From contig JAICXZ010000276.1 of the NCBI GenBank assembly GCA_025934475.1, positions 1 to 5,421 on the forward strand: 5,421 nt of DNA. Direction: 5' to 3'. A program made the position numbers and the translations under genes. This document shows, one piece after another, positions 1-5,421 of this stretch. Every line of letters starts with the position of its first letter. Position 1 is the stretch's first letter. Below the pieces are notes generated by a model that saw only the letters and a list, made by a program, of their open reading frames with translations, ran no database searches and had not been told where the DNA came from. This DNA comes from Mucilaginibacter sp. Its GTDB lineage: Bacteria > Bacteroidota > Bacteroidia > Sphingobacteriales > Sphingobacteriaceae.

Positions 1-8
1 AGCATAAT

Positions 9-899
9 ATGAAGGTATTAATTGCCGGTTCCAATAGCTACATCGCAACCCACCTTATTCCGTATCTAACCGAAAAAGGGCACGAGGTTGTTTGTGTAGC
101 AAGAGATAAGAAATACTTTTCGTCCAAAAATAAAATCAAGGGAATTACCGTGCTCAACGGTGATCTGTTGCGTTCGCGCAGTATAGATCCATTTCCAGAG
201 GATGTCGATGTGGCTTTTTACCTGGCCAACCGGCTTACTCAAACCTCGGGCTTTGCCGGACTGGAAGCGCTTTCGGCGCAAAACTTTATGGATGCGCTGA
301 ATAGGACGCAGTGCCGCCAGTTAATTACCACCGGTGAGCTTAACAATCCAACCAGGGACCATATCGAAAACATCCTTGCGAGCGGTAAAGCCGCACTGAC
401 TGGTTTGCAAACGTCGATGGTGATCGGAGATGGCAGCATCGCGATGGACCTTTTCGACGCTTTAACACGCAATACCCCGATTGTGATCACCAATGCCTGG
501 GCCGAGGCGAAGATACAACCGGTTTACATCGACGATGTATTGGCCTATTTGAATGATTGTTTGTTGAATAGGTCTACATACAATCACAAGCTTGATATCT
601 GCGGCTCGCAGATACTTACTTTTAAACAAATGATGCTAATATACATTGCGATGTACAAGGCCGACAACAGACCCAACATCGTGATATTGCCTTCGCTTAA
701 TGCGAGGCTGGCATCATACCTGGCGAATTTTCTTTCCCCTATCAATTATCCTGAGGCCCAGAGTCTACTCGAGAATCTCAAATATGATTCGGTTTCCTGC
801 GACAATTCGATCAATGATATTCTGCCCCGCGAATGCGTTACTTTCAAGGAGTCGCTAAAGCTGATCCACGACAAGGACGAGCGCGTTGTTCACGCATAA
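9..899 (+). CDS. YbjT-like atypical short-chain dehydrogenase/NAD(P)-binding protein lacking the C-terminal domain
   Basis: A 296-residue protein with an N-terminal Rossmann fold (strand KVLIAG, residues 2-7) and the general layout of the atypical SDR/NmrA-like group that includes E. coli YbjT. Recognisable blocks are the first loop at 7-13, a GDLL segment after strand 3 (about 51-54), YLANRL (71-76, where YbjT has YFLVHSM), an EALSAQNF helix (about 86-93), VIGDGS (138-143) and an ILPRECVTF block near the end (about 270-278). The nucleotide-binding loop reads GSNSYIA, so two of the three expected glycines are Ser10 and Ala13. YbjT is about 476 residues; this protein stops where its DUF2867 domain would begin. 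Substrate and reaction are unknown, and cofactor binding may be weak or lost. It is the first complete gene of a plus-strand operon, 18 nt before the next gene. A TAA at 5-7, just before the ATG, could end another upstream gene. No Shine-Dalgarno sequence is visible. Family is fairly sure; activity is not. Confidence 0.85.
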   Translation: MKVLIAGSNSYIATHLIPYLTEKGHEVVCVARDKKYFSSKNKIKGITVLNGDLLRSRSIDPFPEDVDVAFYLANRLTQTSGFAGLEALSAQNFMDALNRTQCRQLITTGELNNPTRDHIENILASGKAALTGLQTSMVIGDGSIAMDLFDALTRNTPIVITNAWAEAKIQPVYIDDVLAYLNDCLLNRSTYNHKLDICGSQILTFKQMMLIYIAMYKADNRPNIVILPSLNARLASYLANFLSPINYPEAQSLLENLKYDSVSCDNSINDILPRECVTFKESLKLIHDKDERVVHA

Positions 900-917
900 T
901 CACTAATTTCGGGAACC

Positions 918-1835
918 ATGATGAGCAATCAGTCTAAACATATATTAGTGACTGGTGGTACCGGTGCTGTTGGCAAACACCTGACCAACCTTTTATTGAA
1001 AAATGGATATCAGGTTAGTCATTTAAGCCGAAACCGGGGCACCGATCCGCGGATAAAAACATTTTTGTGGGACGTACCTAAAGGGCAGATCGATGAGCAA
1101 TGCATCGATGATGCTGACGTCATCATTCACCTCGCCGGAGCCGGAATAGCCGATGAACGCTGGAACGACGAGCGCAAAAAAGAGCTGATGGACAGCCGGG
1201 CCCAATCTATCAAACTCATTTATGACCTGATGCGAAGAAAGCCAAATAAGGTTACCAGGATCATCTCTGCAGCAGCTATCGGTTATTATGGCGACCGCGC
1301 CGATGACGTTTTGACTGAAGAAAGCGCACCCGGTCAGGGATTTATGCCCGAATGCTGCATTGCCTGGGAAAAGGCTGTGGACGAAGGCAAGGCATTGGGA
1401 TTAAGTATCACAAAGTTTCGCACTGGAGTCGTGCTCGATAAAAATGAAGGCGCACTGCCTCAAATGGCAAAACCAATAAAATTTTTCGTGGGAGCGCCAC
1501 TTGGTACTGGCAAACAATGGGTACCCTGGATACACTGGGCAGATGTGGCCGGCATGTACTTATTTGCACTTGAGCATGATCAACTGCAAGGCGTATTTAA
1601 TATGGCTGCGCCGAATCCAGCAACTAATCAGCAACTAATGAAGGCCATTGCCCGGCAATTGCATCGCCCTTTGTGGCCAATTAAGGTGCCGGCTTTTATT
1701 TTTAAAATGTTAATGGGCGAAATGAGCACGCTTGTATTAGGCAGCACAAGGGTATCGCCACAAAAGATTAAAGATGCCGGCTACCAGTTTCAATATCCTG
1801 ATTTGGGCGAAGCGTTAAAAGATATTTATGGATAA
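918..1835 (+). CDS. TIGR01777 family (YfcH-like) NAD(P)-binding epimerase/oxidoreductase
   Basis: A 305-residue, full-length member of the TIGR01777 branch of extended SDR proteins (E. coli YfcH, human SDR39U1). The dinucleotide loop GGTGAVG (13-19) is intact. Family hallmarks follow in order: HLAGAGIADERW (71-82), the helix ERKKELMDSR (85-94), SAAAIGYYG (117-125), the EWEKA-like AWEKA (149-153), FRTGVVLD (167-174), GTGKQWVPWIHWADV (196-210), and NMAAPNPATN (228-237). The C-terminal DUF1731 region has LMGEMSTLVLGSTRVSPQKI (265-284) and ends YPDLGEALKDI. It probably binds NADP(H) in the cytosol; no substrate is established for the family, although it is annotated as a sugar-nucleotide epimerase by fold. 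Two adjacent ATGs (918 and 921) could each start translation. A GGGA at 911-914 is a weak ribosome-binding candidate and would suit the second. Its last 8 nt overlap the photolyase gene, suggesting translational coupling. Confidence 0.93.
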   Translation: MMSNQSKHILVTGGTGAVGKHLTNLLLKNGYQVSHLSRNRGTDPRIKTFLWDVPKGQIDEQCIDDADVIIHLAGAGIADERWNDERKKELMDSRAQSIKLIYDLMRRKPNKVTRIISAAAIGYYGDRADDVLTEESAPGQGFMPECCIAWEKAVDEGKALGLSITKFRTGVVLDKNEGALPQMAKPIKFFVGAPLGTGKQWVPWIHWADVAGMYLFALEHDQLQGVFNMAAPNPATNQQLMKAIARQLHRPLWPIKVPAFIFKMLMGEMSTLVLGSTRVSPQKIKDAGYQFQYPDLGEALKDIYG

Positions 1836-3141
1836 GAAGACACCGGTCGACATATTTTGGTTCCGGCGCGATCTCCGCCTGCATGATAATGCCGGATTGT
1901 ATCACGCGCTGAAGGGGCCAAATCCTGTGCTCTGTGTCTTCATATTCGACCGGGATATTTTGGATAAGCTCGAAGATAAGGATGATGCCCGGGTCACCTT
2001 CATCCATCAAACTATAGAGGAGCTGAACAAGGAGCTAAAAAAACACGATAGCGCTTTACTGGTCAAATACGACAAAGCTGAAGATGCCTGGGCGGAACTT
2101 GTGAAAGAGCACCAGATAGAAACTGTTTATACCAATCACGATTACGAACCTTACGCGCAGAAACGAGATGAAGCGATTGAAGTACTCCTCAAAAAGCATG
2201 GTATCGCTTTCAAAGCTTATAAAGACCAGGTAATATTTGAAAAGAACGAAGTGGTGAAAGATGACGGCCAGCCTTATACCGTTTATACGCCTTATATGCG
2301 TAAGTGGCATCAGAAATTAAACCCATTCTATCTTAAATCTTACCCAACGGAAAAATATCTGCTCAACCTGCACAAACATAAGGGACATCAAATCCAATCA
2401 CTCAAATCCATGGGATTTGAAAAAAGCGGCTGCGAGTTTCCGGATCAGCATTTTGAGGGCCTGATAAAAGATTACGCCAAAACCCGGGATTTCCCGGCGA
2501 TATATGGCACCACCCATATCGGGCTGCATCTTCGATTCGGCACGGTAAGCATACGCGAGCTAGCTTCAAAGGCTAATGCACAGCACGAAAAAACATGGCT
2601 CAACGAGTTAATCTGGCGGGAATTTTATATGATGATCCTTTATCATTTCCCAAAAACTGCCGACCATGCTTTCAGACCGGATTACGACCGCATTAAATGG
2701 GTAAACGACGAAAAGCAGTTTAAAGCCTGGTGCGAGGGCAGAACAGGCTATCCGCTGGTAGACGCCGGTATGCGCGAACTTAACGCCACAGGCTATATGC
2801 ATAACCGTGTACGGATGATAGTTGCAAGCTTCCTGGCAAAAGATCTACTGATCGATTGGCGCTGGGGAGAACGTTACTTTGCCCGAAAGCTGTTGGATTA
2901 TGAAATGGCCAGCAATGTAGGCAACTGGCAATGGGCCGCAGGCTCGGGTACCGATGCTGCGCCGTATTTTCGGATTTTCAACCCTGATTCACAAGCCAAA
3001 AAGTTTGACCCCGACCTGGCTTACATAAAAAAATGGGTTCCGGAGTATGCTGACTTCAGCAAATATCCAAAACCCATTATTGATCATGCCTTTGCACGTG
3101 AACGGTGTTTGAAGGCTTTTAAGTATGCGTTAAGTAACTAA
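1828..3141 (+). CDS. phrB: Class I DNA photolyase (cryptochrome/photolyase family, probable CPD repair)
   Basis: A 437-residue flavoprotein predicted to reverse UV-induced pyrimidine dimers using light and reduced FAD. The N-terminal alpha/beta antenna domain starts with IFWFRRDLRLHDN (9-21) and runs to about residue 130. The helical FAD domain covers roughly 200-435. By motif alignment with E. coli PhrB (472 aa), the electron-transfer tryptophans W306/W359/W382 match W291, W344 and W367; the FAD N5 contact N378 matches N363; lesion contacts E274, W277, R342, M345 and W384 match E260, W263, R327, M330 and W369. E. coli W338 is Tyr here (Y323). The TDAAPYFRIFNP signature is at 375-386. These residues favour a working photolyase over a signalling cryptochrome. 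The antenna chromophore cannot be assigned. It is last in the operon, and its ATG lies inside the end of the upstream gene. No Shine-Dalgarno sequence is visible. It ends 7 nt from a convergent gene. Confidence 0.96.
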   Translation: MDKKTPVDIFWFRRDLRLHDNAGLYHALKGPNPVLCVFIFDRDILDKLEDKDDARVTFIHQTIEELNKELKKHDSALLVKYDKAEDAWAELVKEHQIETVYTNHDYEPYAQKRDEAIEVLLKKHGIAFKAYKDQVIFEKNEVVKDDGQPYTVYTPYMRKWHQKLNPFYLKSYPTEKYLLNLHKHKGHQIQSLKSMGFEKSGCEFPDQHFEGLIKDYAKTRDFPAIYGTTHIGLHLRFGTVSIRELASKANAQHEKTWLNELIWREFYMMILYHFPKTADHAFRPDYDRIKWVNDEKQFKAWCEGRTGYPLVDAGMRELNATGYMHNRVRMIVASFLAKDLLIDWRWGERYFARKLLDYEMASNVGNWQWAAGSGTDAAPYFRIFNPDSQAKKFDPDLAYIKKWVPEYADFSKYPKPIIDHAFARERCLKAFKYALSN

Positions 3142-3148
3142 CATTGAA

Positions 3149-3610
3149 CTAGTAAGCATAAAACACCATACCTTTTGCCACGTAGCCATCGGGTATTGTT
3201 GGATCAGTTGAATAGTAATAGTCTCCCGAATTATAAAACTCGTATATAGGGACTAATAAGGCGCCACCATGGGGAGTGTATCCTATAATTCCTTCTAAAT
3301 GGAAGCCACTTGGAGCGGTCGCATCAATTGCATAATAATGCGTAGCTGTAGCAGTGTTATAAAATCTATAAACAGCTCGACTATAAGCACCCGTTGTTAT
3401 ATTCGGATTACCAGTGGCATCTAATCCACCTATCACGCGTTGTTGAACCCAGCCATCCTTGCCGCTGCCAAGTTCGTTGGGGTCGGTGGTGTAAAAATGT
3501 CTGTGAATTGTAGAATTCCAGTACTGATAGATAGTGAGTTGTTGAGCTTGTAAGCTTTGGGTAAATCCCGTCAAACAGAAAAACAAAGCAATAAAGAGTG
3601 TTTTTTTCAT
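3149..3610 (-). CDS. Secreted protein of three DUF5648-type repeats
   Basis: A 153-residue exported protein. Residues 1-22 are a signal peptide (MKK, a hydrophobic stretch, then probable signal peptidase I cleavage after LQA22); no lipobox is present. The mature part is almost entirely three copies of an aromatic repeat starting near residues 27, 80 and 122: a strand of the type YxFYN, then HYY or HFY, a Thr/Ser-Asp-Pro turn, and a glycine-rich end such as EGIIGY. This matches what I know of the DUF5648 repeat (Pfam), seen at the ends of secreted bacterial enzymes and surface proteins, with no established function. Here it is the whole protein. An in-frame ATG at 3646 lies upstream, but starting there would put 12 charged/aromatic residues before the signal peptide and overlap the predicted promoter, so 3610 is preferred. 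The gene is monocistronic and convergent with the photolyase. Its codons look more AT-rich than those of its neighbours. Three equal repeats suggest a pseudo-threefold fold such as a beta-trefoil; that is inference. Confidence 0.85.
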   Translation of the reverse strand: MKKTLFIALFFCLTGFTQSLQAQQLTIYQYWNSTIHRHFYTTDPNELGSGKDGWVQQRVIGGLDATGNPNITTGAYSRAVYRFYNTATATHYYAIDATAPSGFHLEGIIGYTPHGGALLVPIYEFYNSGDYYYSTDPTIPDGYVAKGMVFYAY

Positions 3611-3617
3611 AAATGTG

Positions 3618-3637
3618 TTTTTCCTGCAAAGGAAAAA
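3618..3637. repeat. Perfect inverted repeat over the -7 region of the DUF5648 promoter
   Basis: Two 7-nt arms (3618-3624 and 3631-3637) are exact reverse complements around a 6-nt spacer, directly before the DUF5648 start codon. It overlaps the predicted -7 element and start of transcription, so it could be a protein-binding site. It is AT-rich and short, so chance is possible. It does not resemble a terminator for the upstream FKBP operon, because most of it lies past that operon's end and inside the next promoter. Confidence 0.35.
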
Positions 3638-3656
3638 AAACTCCACTTTTTGTCAA
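3627..3656 (-). promoter_or_regulatory. Predicted Bacteroidota-type promoter of the DUF5648 gene
   Basis: Read on the minus strand, TTG (3656-3654) is followed after 19 nt by TTCCTTTG (3634-3627). This matches the Bacteroidota housekeeping promoter (-33 TTG, -7 TAnnTTTG) at all fixed positions but one (T for A). The -7 element ends 16 nt before the ATG at 3610, giving a very short leader. The -7 element falls within a perfect 7-bp inverted repeat with a 6-nt spacer (3618-3637). Confidence 0.55.
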
Positions 3657-3706
3657 CCCGTGAAAACACCCTTTTTTAATTCGCTTTACGAATAAAATAA
3701 ATGCTT

Positions 3707-4678
3707 TTAATTTGCATTCGTCACTCCTGTAACCTGCACATCAAATCTCAGACAAGACGCTGCCGCTACAGTACCTGCGTCACCGGTAAAACCGCCATTC
3801 CCATAAGCAAGCCTCGACGGGATAAGCATCGAAATAGAGCCACCGCCATGACCAAGCAGTAAAAGTCCATTCCTAAATCCCGTCGTAAGCGGGGTTAAAT
3901 CTCCAAATGTCTGCGTCGAACTAGTTGTATTTGGAGCGATTGGCGTTGGGGCATAGATATCGGTAAAATAACTATTGTTAAGCAATTGGCCGGTATAATG
4001 CATGGTTACTGAAGAATTGATATCTATAGCATTTGGCCCGGTTGGCGGTACGGTGATCTTATACCACATTCCTTTGGCTTCACCGGTTTGAACCTGCGTA
4101 TAGCCTGTCAGGTTGTTTGCGGCCATATACTTGGTAATGGCCAAATCGTCATATGCAGCCTGGTTAGGAACGATATATACCGTATAATCAAGGCATTGAT
4201 TACCGGCTATGCGCCCGTTAACCACGGTACTGCTACCGCTGCCGGCGCCGGCAAGGCCGTAACCTAAATGAGAGGGTACCAATATGCGTATTTTGGTCCC
4301 CCTGTATTTGGCTGCATTGTGCAGTGCCAGTTGCAGGCCGGTTGGCACTATGTGCCCCAAATAACCAAAATAATGGTCAGTAACGGTATCCGTGTTATTG
4401 TATAGGCCGTCGAAAGTTCTTAGCGTGTAGGTGTAAGCCACCGTATCGGGATAATCCAGCGGAGCCCCGGTACCTTGCTCTATTATTTTATAATAGACTC
4501 CGGAAGTATCGCCACCGGTGGTATCGCGCACCATCCCTGTTATACCGTTTGCTGCAATATAATTTAGGATTTGCTGTTTATCATATTCCTTGATGCCAAC
4601 CATGTTCGAATTTTTCCTGCATGAGGTTAAGCCGGCAATGACAGAAATTACTAAGAGCGTAAAAAAAGTATGTTTCAT
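3707..4678 (-). CDS. Lipoprotein with two tandem FKBP-type peptidyl-prolyl isomerase-like domains
   Basis: A 323-residue lipoprotein. The signal peptide ends in the lipobox LTSC with Cys20 as the lipidated residue. RKNSN follows, lacking the acidic residues of the Bacteroidota surface-export signal, so a periplasm-facing anchor is more likely. Two FKBP-like domains follow (about 60-170 and 203-319). Each keeps the PSxLxYG motif (Y140 and Y292, equivalent to FKBP12 Y82) and the C-terminal strand. The active-site tryptophan (FKBP12 W59) is Leu in the first (GLQLAL, 114-119) and Phe in the second (GFRNGL, 267-272), and the Phe-Asp pair at FKBP12 36-37 is not preserved, so catalysis may be weak and a chaperone or binding role is possible. 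Both have long Gly/Ser/Thr-rich insertions. Each domain is preceded by a YIAANGITG-like module (40-48, 184-192). It starts 7 nt after the upstream FKBP lipoprotein gene, almost certainly in the same operon. Confidence 0.9.
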   Translation of the reverse strand: MKHTFFTLLVISVIAGLTSCRKNSNMVGIKEYDKQQILNYIAANGITGMVRDTTGGDTSGVYYKIIEQGTGAPLDYPDTVAYTYTLRTFDGLYNNTDTVTDHYFGYLGHIVPTGLQLALHNAAKYRGTKIRILVPSHLGYGLAGAGSGSSTVVNGRIAGNQCLDYTVYIVPNQAAYDDLAITKYMAANNLTGYTQVQTGEAKGMWYKITVPPTGPNAIDINSSVTMHYTGQLLNNSYFTDIYAPTPIAPNTTSSTQTFGDLTPLTTGFRNGLLLLGHGGGSISMLIPSRLAYGNGGFTGDAGTVAAASCLRFDVQVTGVTNAN

Positions 4679-4685
4679 TTAAAAA

Positions 4686-5174
4686 TTAGTTCATTATATC
4701 ATAAAGCTGCACCGTGAAGTCCAATACGGCATTCTGCGGTATATTCTGCTGCGACGACGGACCGTAAGCGTACCTCGATGGAAGCAGCATTCTTATTCGT
4801 CCCCCGCGCTTTATATTTGGTATGGCCAACTGCCAGCCCAATAACACCTGTCCCATTACATAGGAAGGGTGAAACTGATTTGTTTTCGATACCGTGTCCC
4901 CGGTAGTTAACAACCTGCATGTGTCACCTACCGTAATCTGTGTTGAAGAAGTAAAAATATCAGTCCCCGTTCCCGGATCAAGCACAATGTACCGTACTCC
5001 GCATGTATCCGACACCTTCTTCACTCCCGTAAGGTTGTGCGCCGCTATATACTGCGCCACAATCTTATCGTCGATAGCTGCCTGCGCCTTGTATGCCTCC
5101 AAAGGTCCCTGTGTTTTAACGCAAGCCGTAAACAGGATACAAATCAGCAATATAGGCAGTAACCACCCCTTCAT
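4686..5174 (-). CDS. Single-domain FKBP-type peptidyl-prolyl isomerase lipoprotein
   Basis: A 162-residue lipoprotein. The signal peptide MKGWLLPILLICILFTAC ends in a lipobox with Cys18; the next residues VKTQG are not acidic, suggesting a periplasm-facing anchor. After a helix around 27-41 comes the YIAAHNLTG module (42-50), then one FKBP-like domain (about 59-160). It keeps the core tryptophan (W114, in LLGWQLA, like FKBP12 W59), the PSRYAYG motif (Y137, like Y82) and the LDFTVQL final strand with its Phe. The Phe-Asp pair of the early strands is not evident, and the first hairpin region is short. It is the best candidate of the three FKBP domains for real prolyl isomerase activity in envelope protein folding. 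An ATG at 5237 is in frame, but it would add 21 residues before an obvious signal peptide and start upstream of a near-perfect -7 promoter element, so 5174 is chosen. First gene of a two-gene operon. Confidence 0.88.
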   Translation of the reverse strand: MKGWLLPILLICILFTACVKTQGPLEAYKAQAAIDDKIVAQYIAAHNLTGVKKVSDTCGVRYIVLDPGTGTDIFTSSTQITVGDTCRLLTTGDTVSKTNQFHPSYVMGQVLLGWQLAIPNIKRGGRIRMLLPSRYAYGPSSQQNIPQNAVLDFTVQLYDIMN

Positions 5175-5186
5175 TTTTTCAACCGG

Positions 5187-5216
5187 CAAATTTATTGTTT
5201 TAAAATTCAAAAACGA
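5187..5216 (-). promoter_or_regulatory. Predicted Bacteroidota-type promoter of the FKBP lipoprotein operon
   Basis: On the minus strand TAAATTTG (5194-5187) matches the Bacteroidota -7 consensus TAnnTTTG exactly. A TCG lies 19 nt upstream where TTG is expected (two of three bases). The -7 element ends 12 nt before the ATG at 5174, so the leader would be only a few bases. This supports the shorter start for the first FKBP gene. The rest of the interval up to 5298 shows no other clear signal. Confidence 0.55.
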
Positions 5217-5298
5217 CAGGTTAACACTTTTTAACAAATCATCCCTGGCTTCAACCTAACAACGTGATATAAATCGCTTTATTTTAAAGTTTTGAGGA

Positions 5299-5421
5299 CT
5301 ATTCAGGTTTATAATTGACCGTGAGCTTATTGATCTTTTTCAGCAGATCGATGAGGTACTGTTTATCGTGTTCATTGATGTGCTTATTGAGGTAATTATT
5401 GAACTGTTTTACAACTACCCG
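5299..5421 (-). CDS. C-terminal 40 residues of an unidentified gene (possible MarR-type regulator)
   Basis: An open frame enters from the right edge on the minus strand and ends at a TAG (5301-5299), too short to be conspicuous. The 40 visible residues begin RVVVKQFNNYLNKH and end INKLTVNYKPE. They are rich in Lys, Asn, Leu and Ile with heptad-like spacing, as expected for a C-terminal helix or coiled coil. The end of a MarR-family regulator (the dimerisation helix, with a DKQYLIDLLKKI segment resembling the usual last-helix pattern) would fit, but no diagnostic domain is inside the window. The 124-nt gap to the FKBP operon and the separate promoter there suggest it is not in that operon. Coding status is likely from the clean frame and ordinary codons; the family guess is weak. 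Confidence 0.55.
   Translation of the reverse strand, partial: RVVVKQFNNYLNKHINEHDKQYLIDLLKKINKLTVNYKPE

Noticed and set aside
1..899. Frameshifted remnant of a DUF2867 domain after the first SDR
   Set aside because: The next gene starts 18 nt later with its own complete fold, so there is no room for a remnant; the domain is simply absent.
3142..3148. Bidirectional terminator between the convergent photolyase and DUF5648 genes
   Set aside because: Only 7 nt separate the stops, and no GC-rich stem with a T-tract was seen there or in the adjoining coding ends.
3149..3646. Longer start (ATG ending at 3646) for the DUF5648 protein
   Set aside because: It would place 12 extra residues ahead of a textbook signal peptide and start inside the predicted promoter; the ATG at 3610 fits both.
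3408..3656. Alternative minus-strand frame overlapping the DUF5648 gene start
   Set aside because: No domain or signal peptide is visible, and the overlapping frame has both a signal peptide and clear repeats.
3679..3693. ATTCG/CGAAT hairpin with a 5-nt loop downstream of the two-domain FKBP gene, considered as a terminator
   Set aside because: The stem is only 5 bp and AT-rich, and no T-run follows it on either strand.
4686..5237. Longer start (ATG ending at 5237) for the single-domain FKBP lipoprotein
   Set aside because: It adds 21 residues before the lipoprotein signal peptide and lies upstream of an exact -7 promoter element; the ATG at 5174 is better.
4894..5259. 121-codon open frame on the plus strand
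   Set aside because: It lies antisense to the FKBP lipoprotein gene, has no recognisable domain, and is best explained as a shadow frame.

Overview
The window is a compact, moderate-GC piece of bacterial chromosome, most likely from Bacteroidota and plausibly a Mucilaginibacter/Pedobacter-like member of the Sphingobacteriaceae. I infer this from the lack of Shine-Dalgarno sequences before well-supported starts, two good matches to the Bacteroidota promoter (-33 TTG and -7 TAnnTTTG) just upstream of minus-strand starts, FKBP-type lipoproteins with extended insertions, and the protein families present. The genus is an inference from memory of related proteins, not a search result.

Left half (1-3141, plus strand): a tight three-gene operon. 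It encodes a diverged YbjT-like short-chain dehydrogenase relative without the usual C-terminal domain, an intact TIGR01777/YfcH-type nucleotide-sugar-epimerase-like protein, and a class I DNA photolyase. The gap between the first two genes is 18 nt, and the last two overlap by 8 nt. The photolyase keeps the tryptophan electron-transfer chain, the FAD N5-contacting asparagine and the lesion-contact residues known from the E. coli enzyme, so it is probably an active CPD photolyase. The arrangement looks like a light/photooxidative-stress module, with two NAD(P)-binding proteins of unknown substrate beside the repair enzyme.

Right half (3149-5174, minus strand): a small secreted protein made of three DUF5648-type repeats lies tail to tail with the photolyase and has its own promoter. 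Upstream of it is a two-gene operon of FKBP-like lipoproteins, one with a single domain and the next with two. All three FKBP domains are preceded by the same short module (consensus YIAAxxLTG), so the pair probably arose by duplication of a helix-plus-FKBP unit.

Right edge (5299-5421): the last 40 codons of another minus-strand gene, charged and helical, perhaps the end of a MarR-type regulator. No RNA genes, mobile elements, CRISPR arrays or convincing terminators were found. No gene-free stretch exceeds 300 bases; the longest is about 124 bases (5175-5298).
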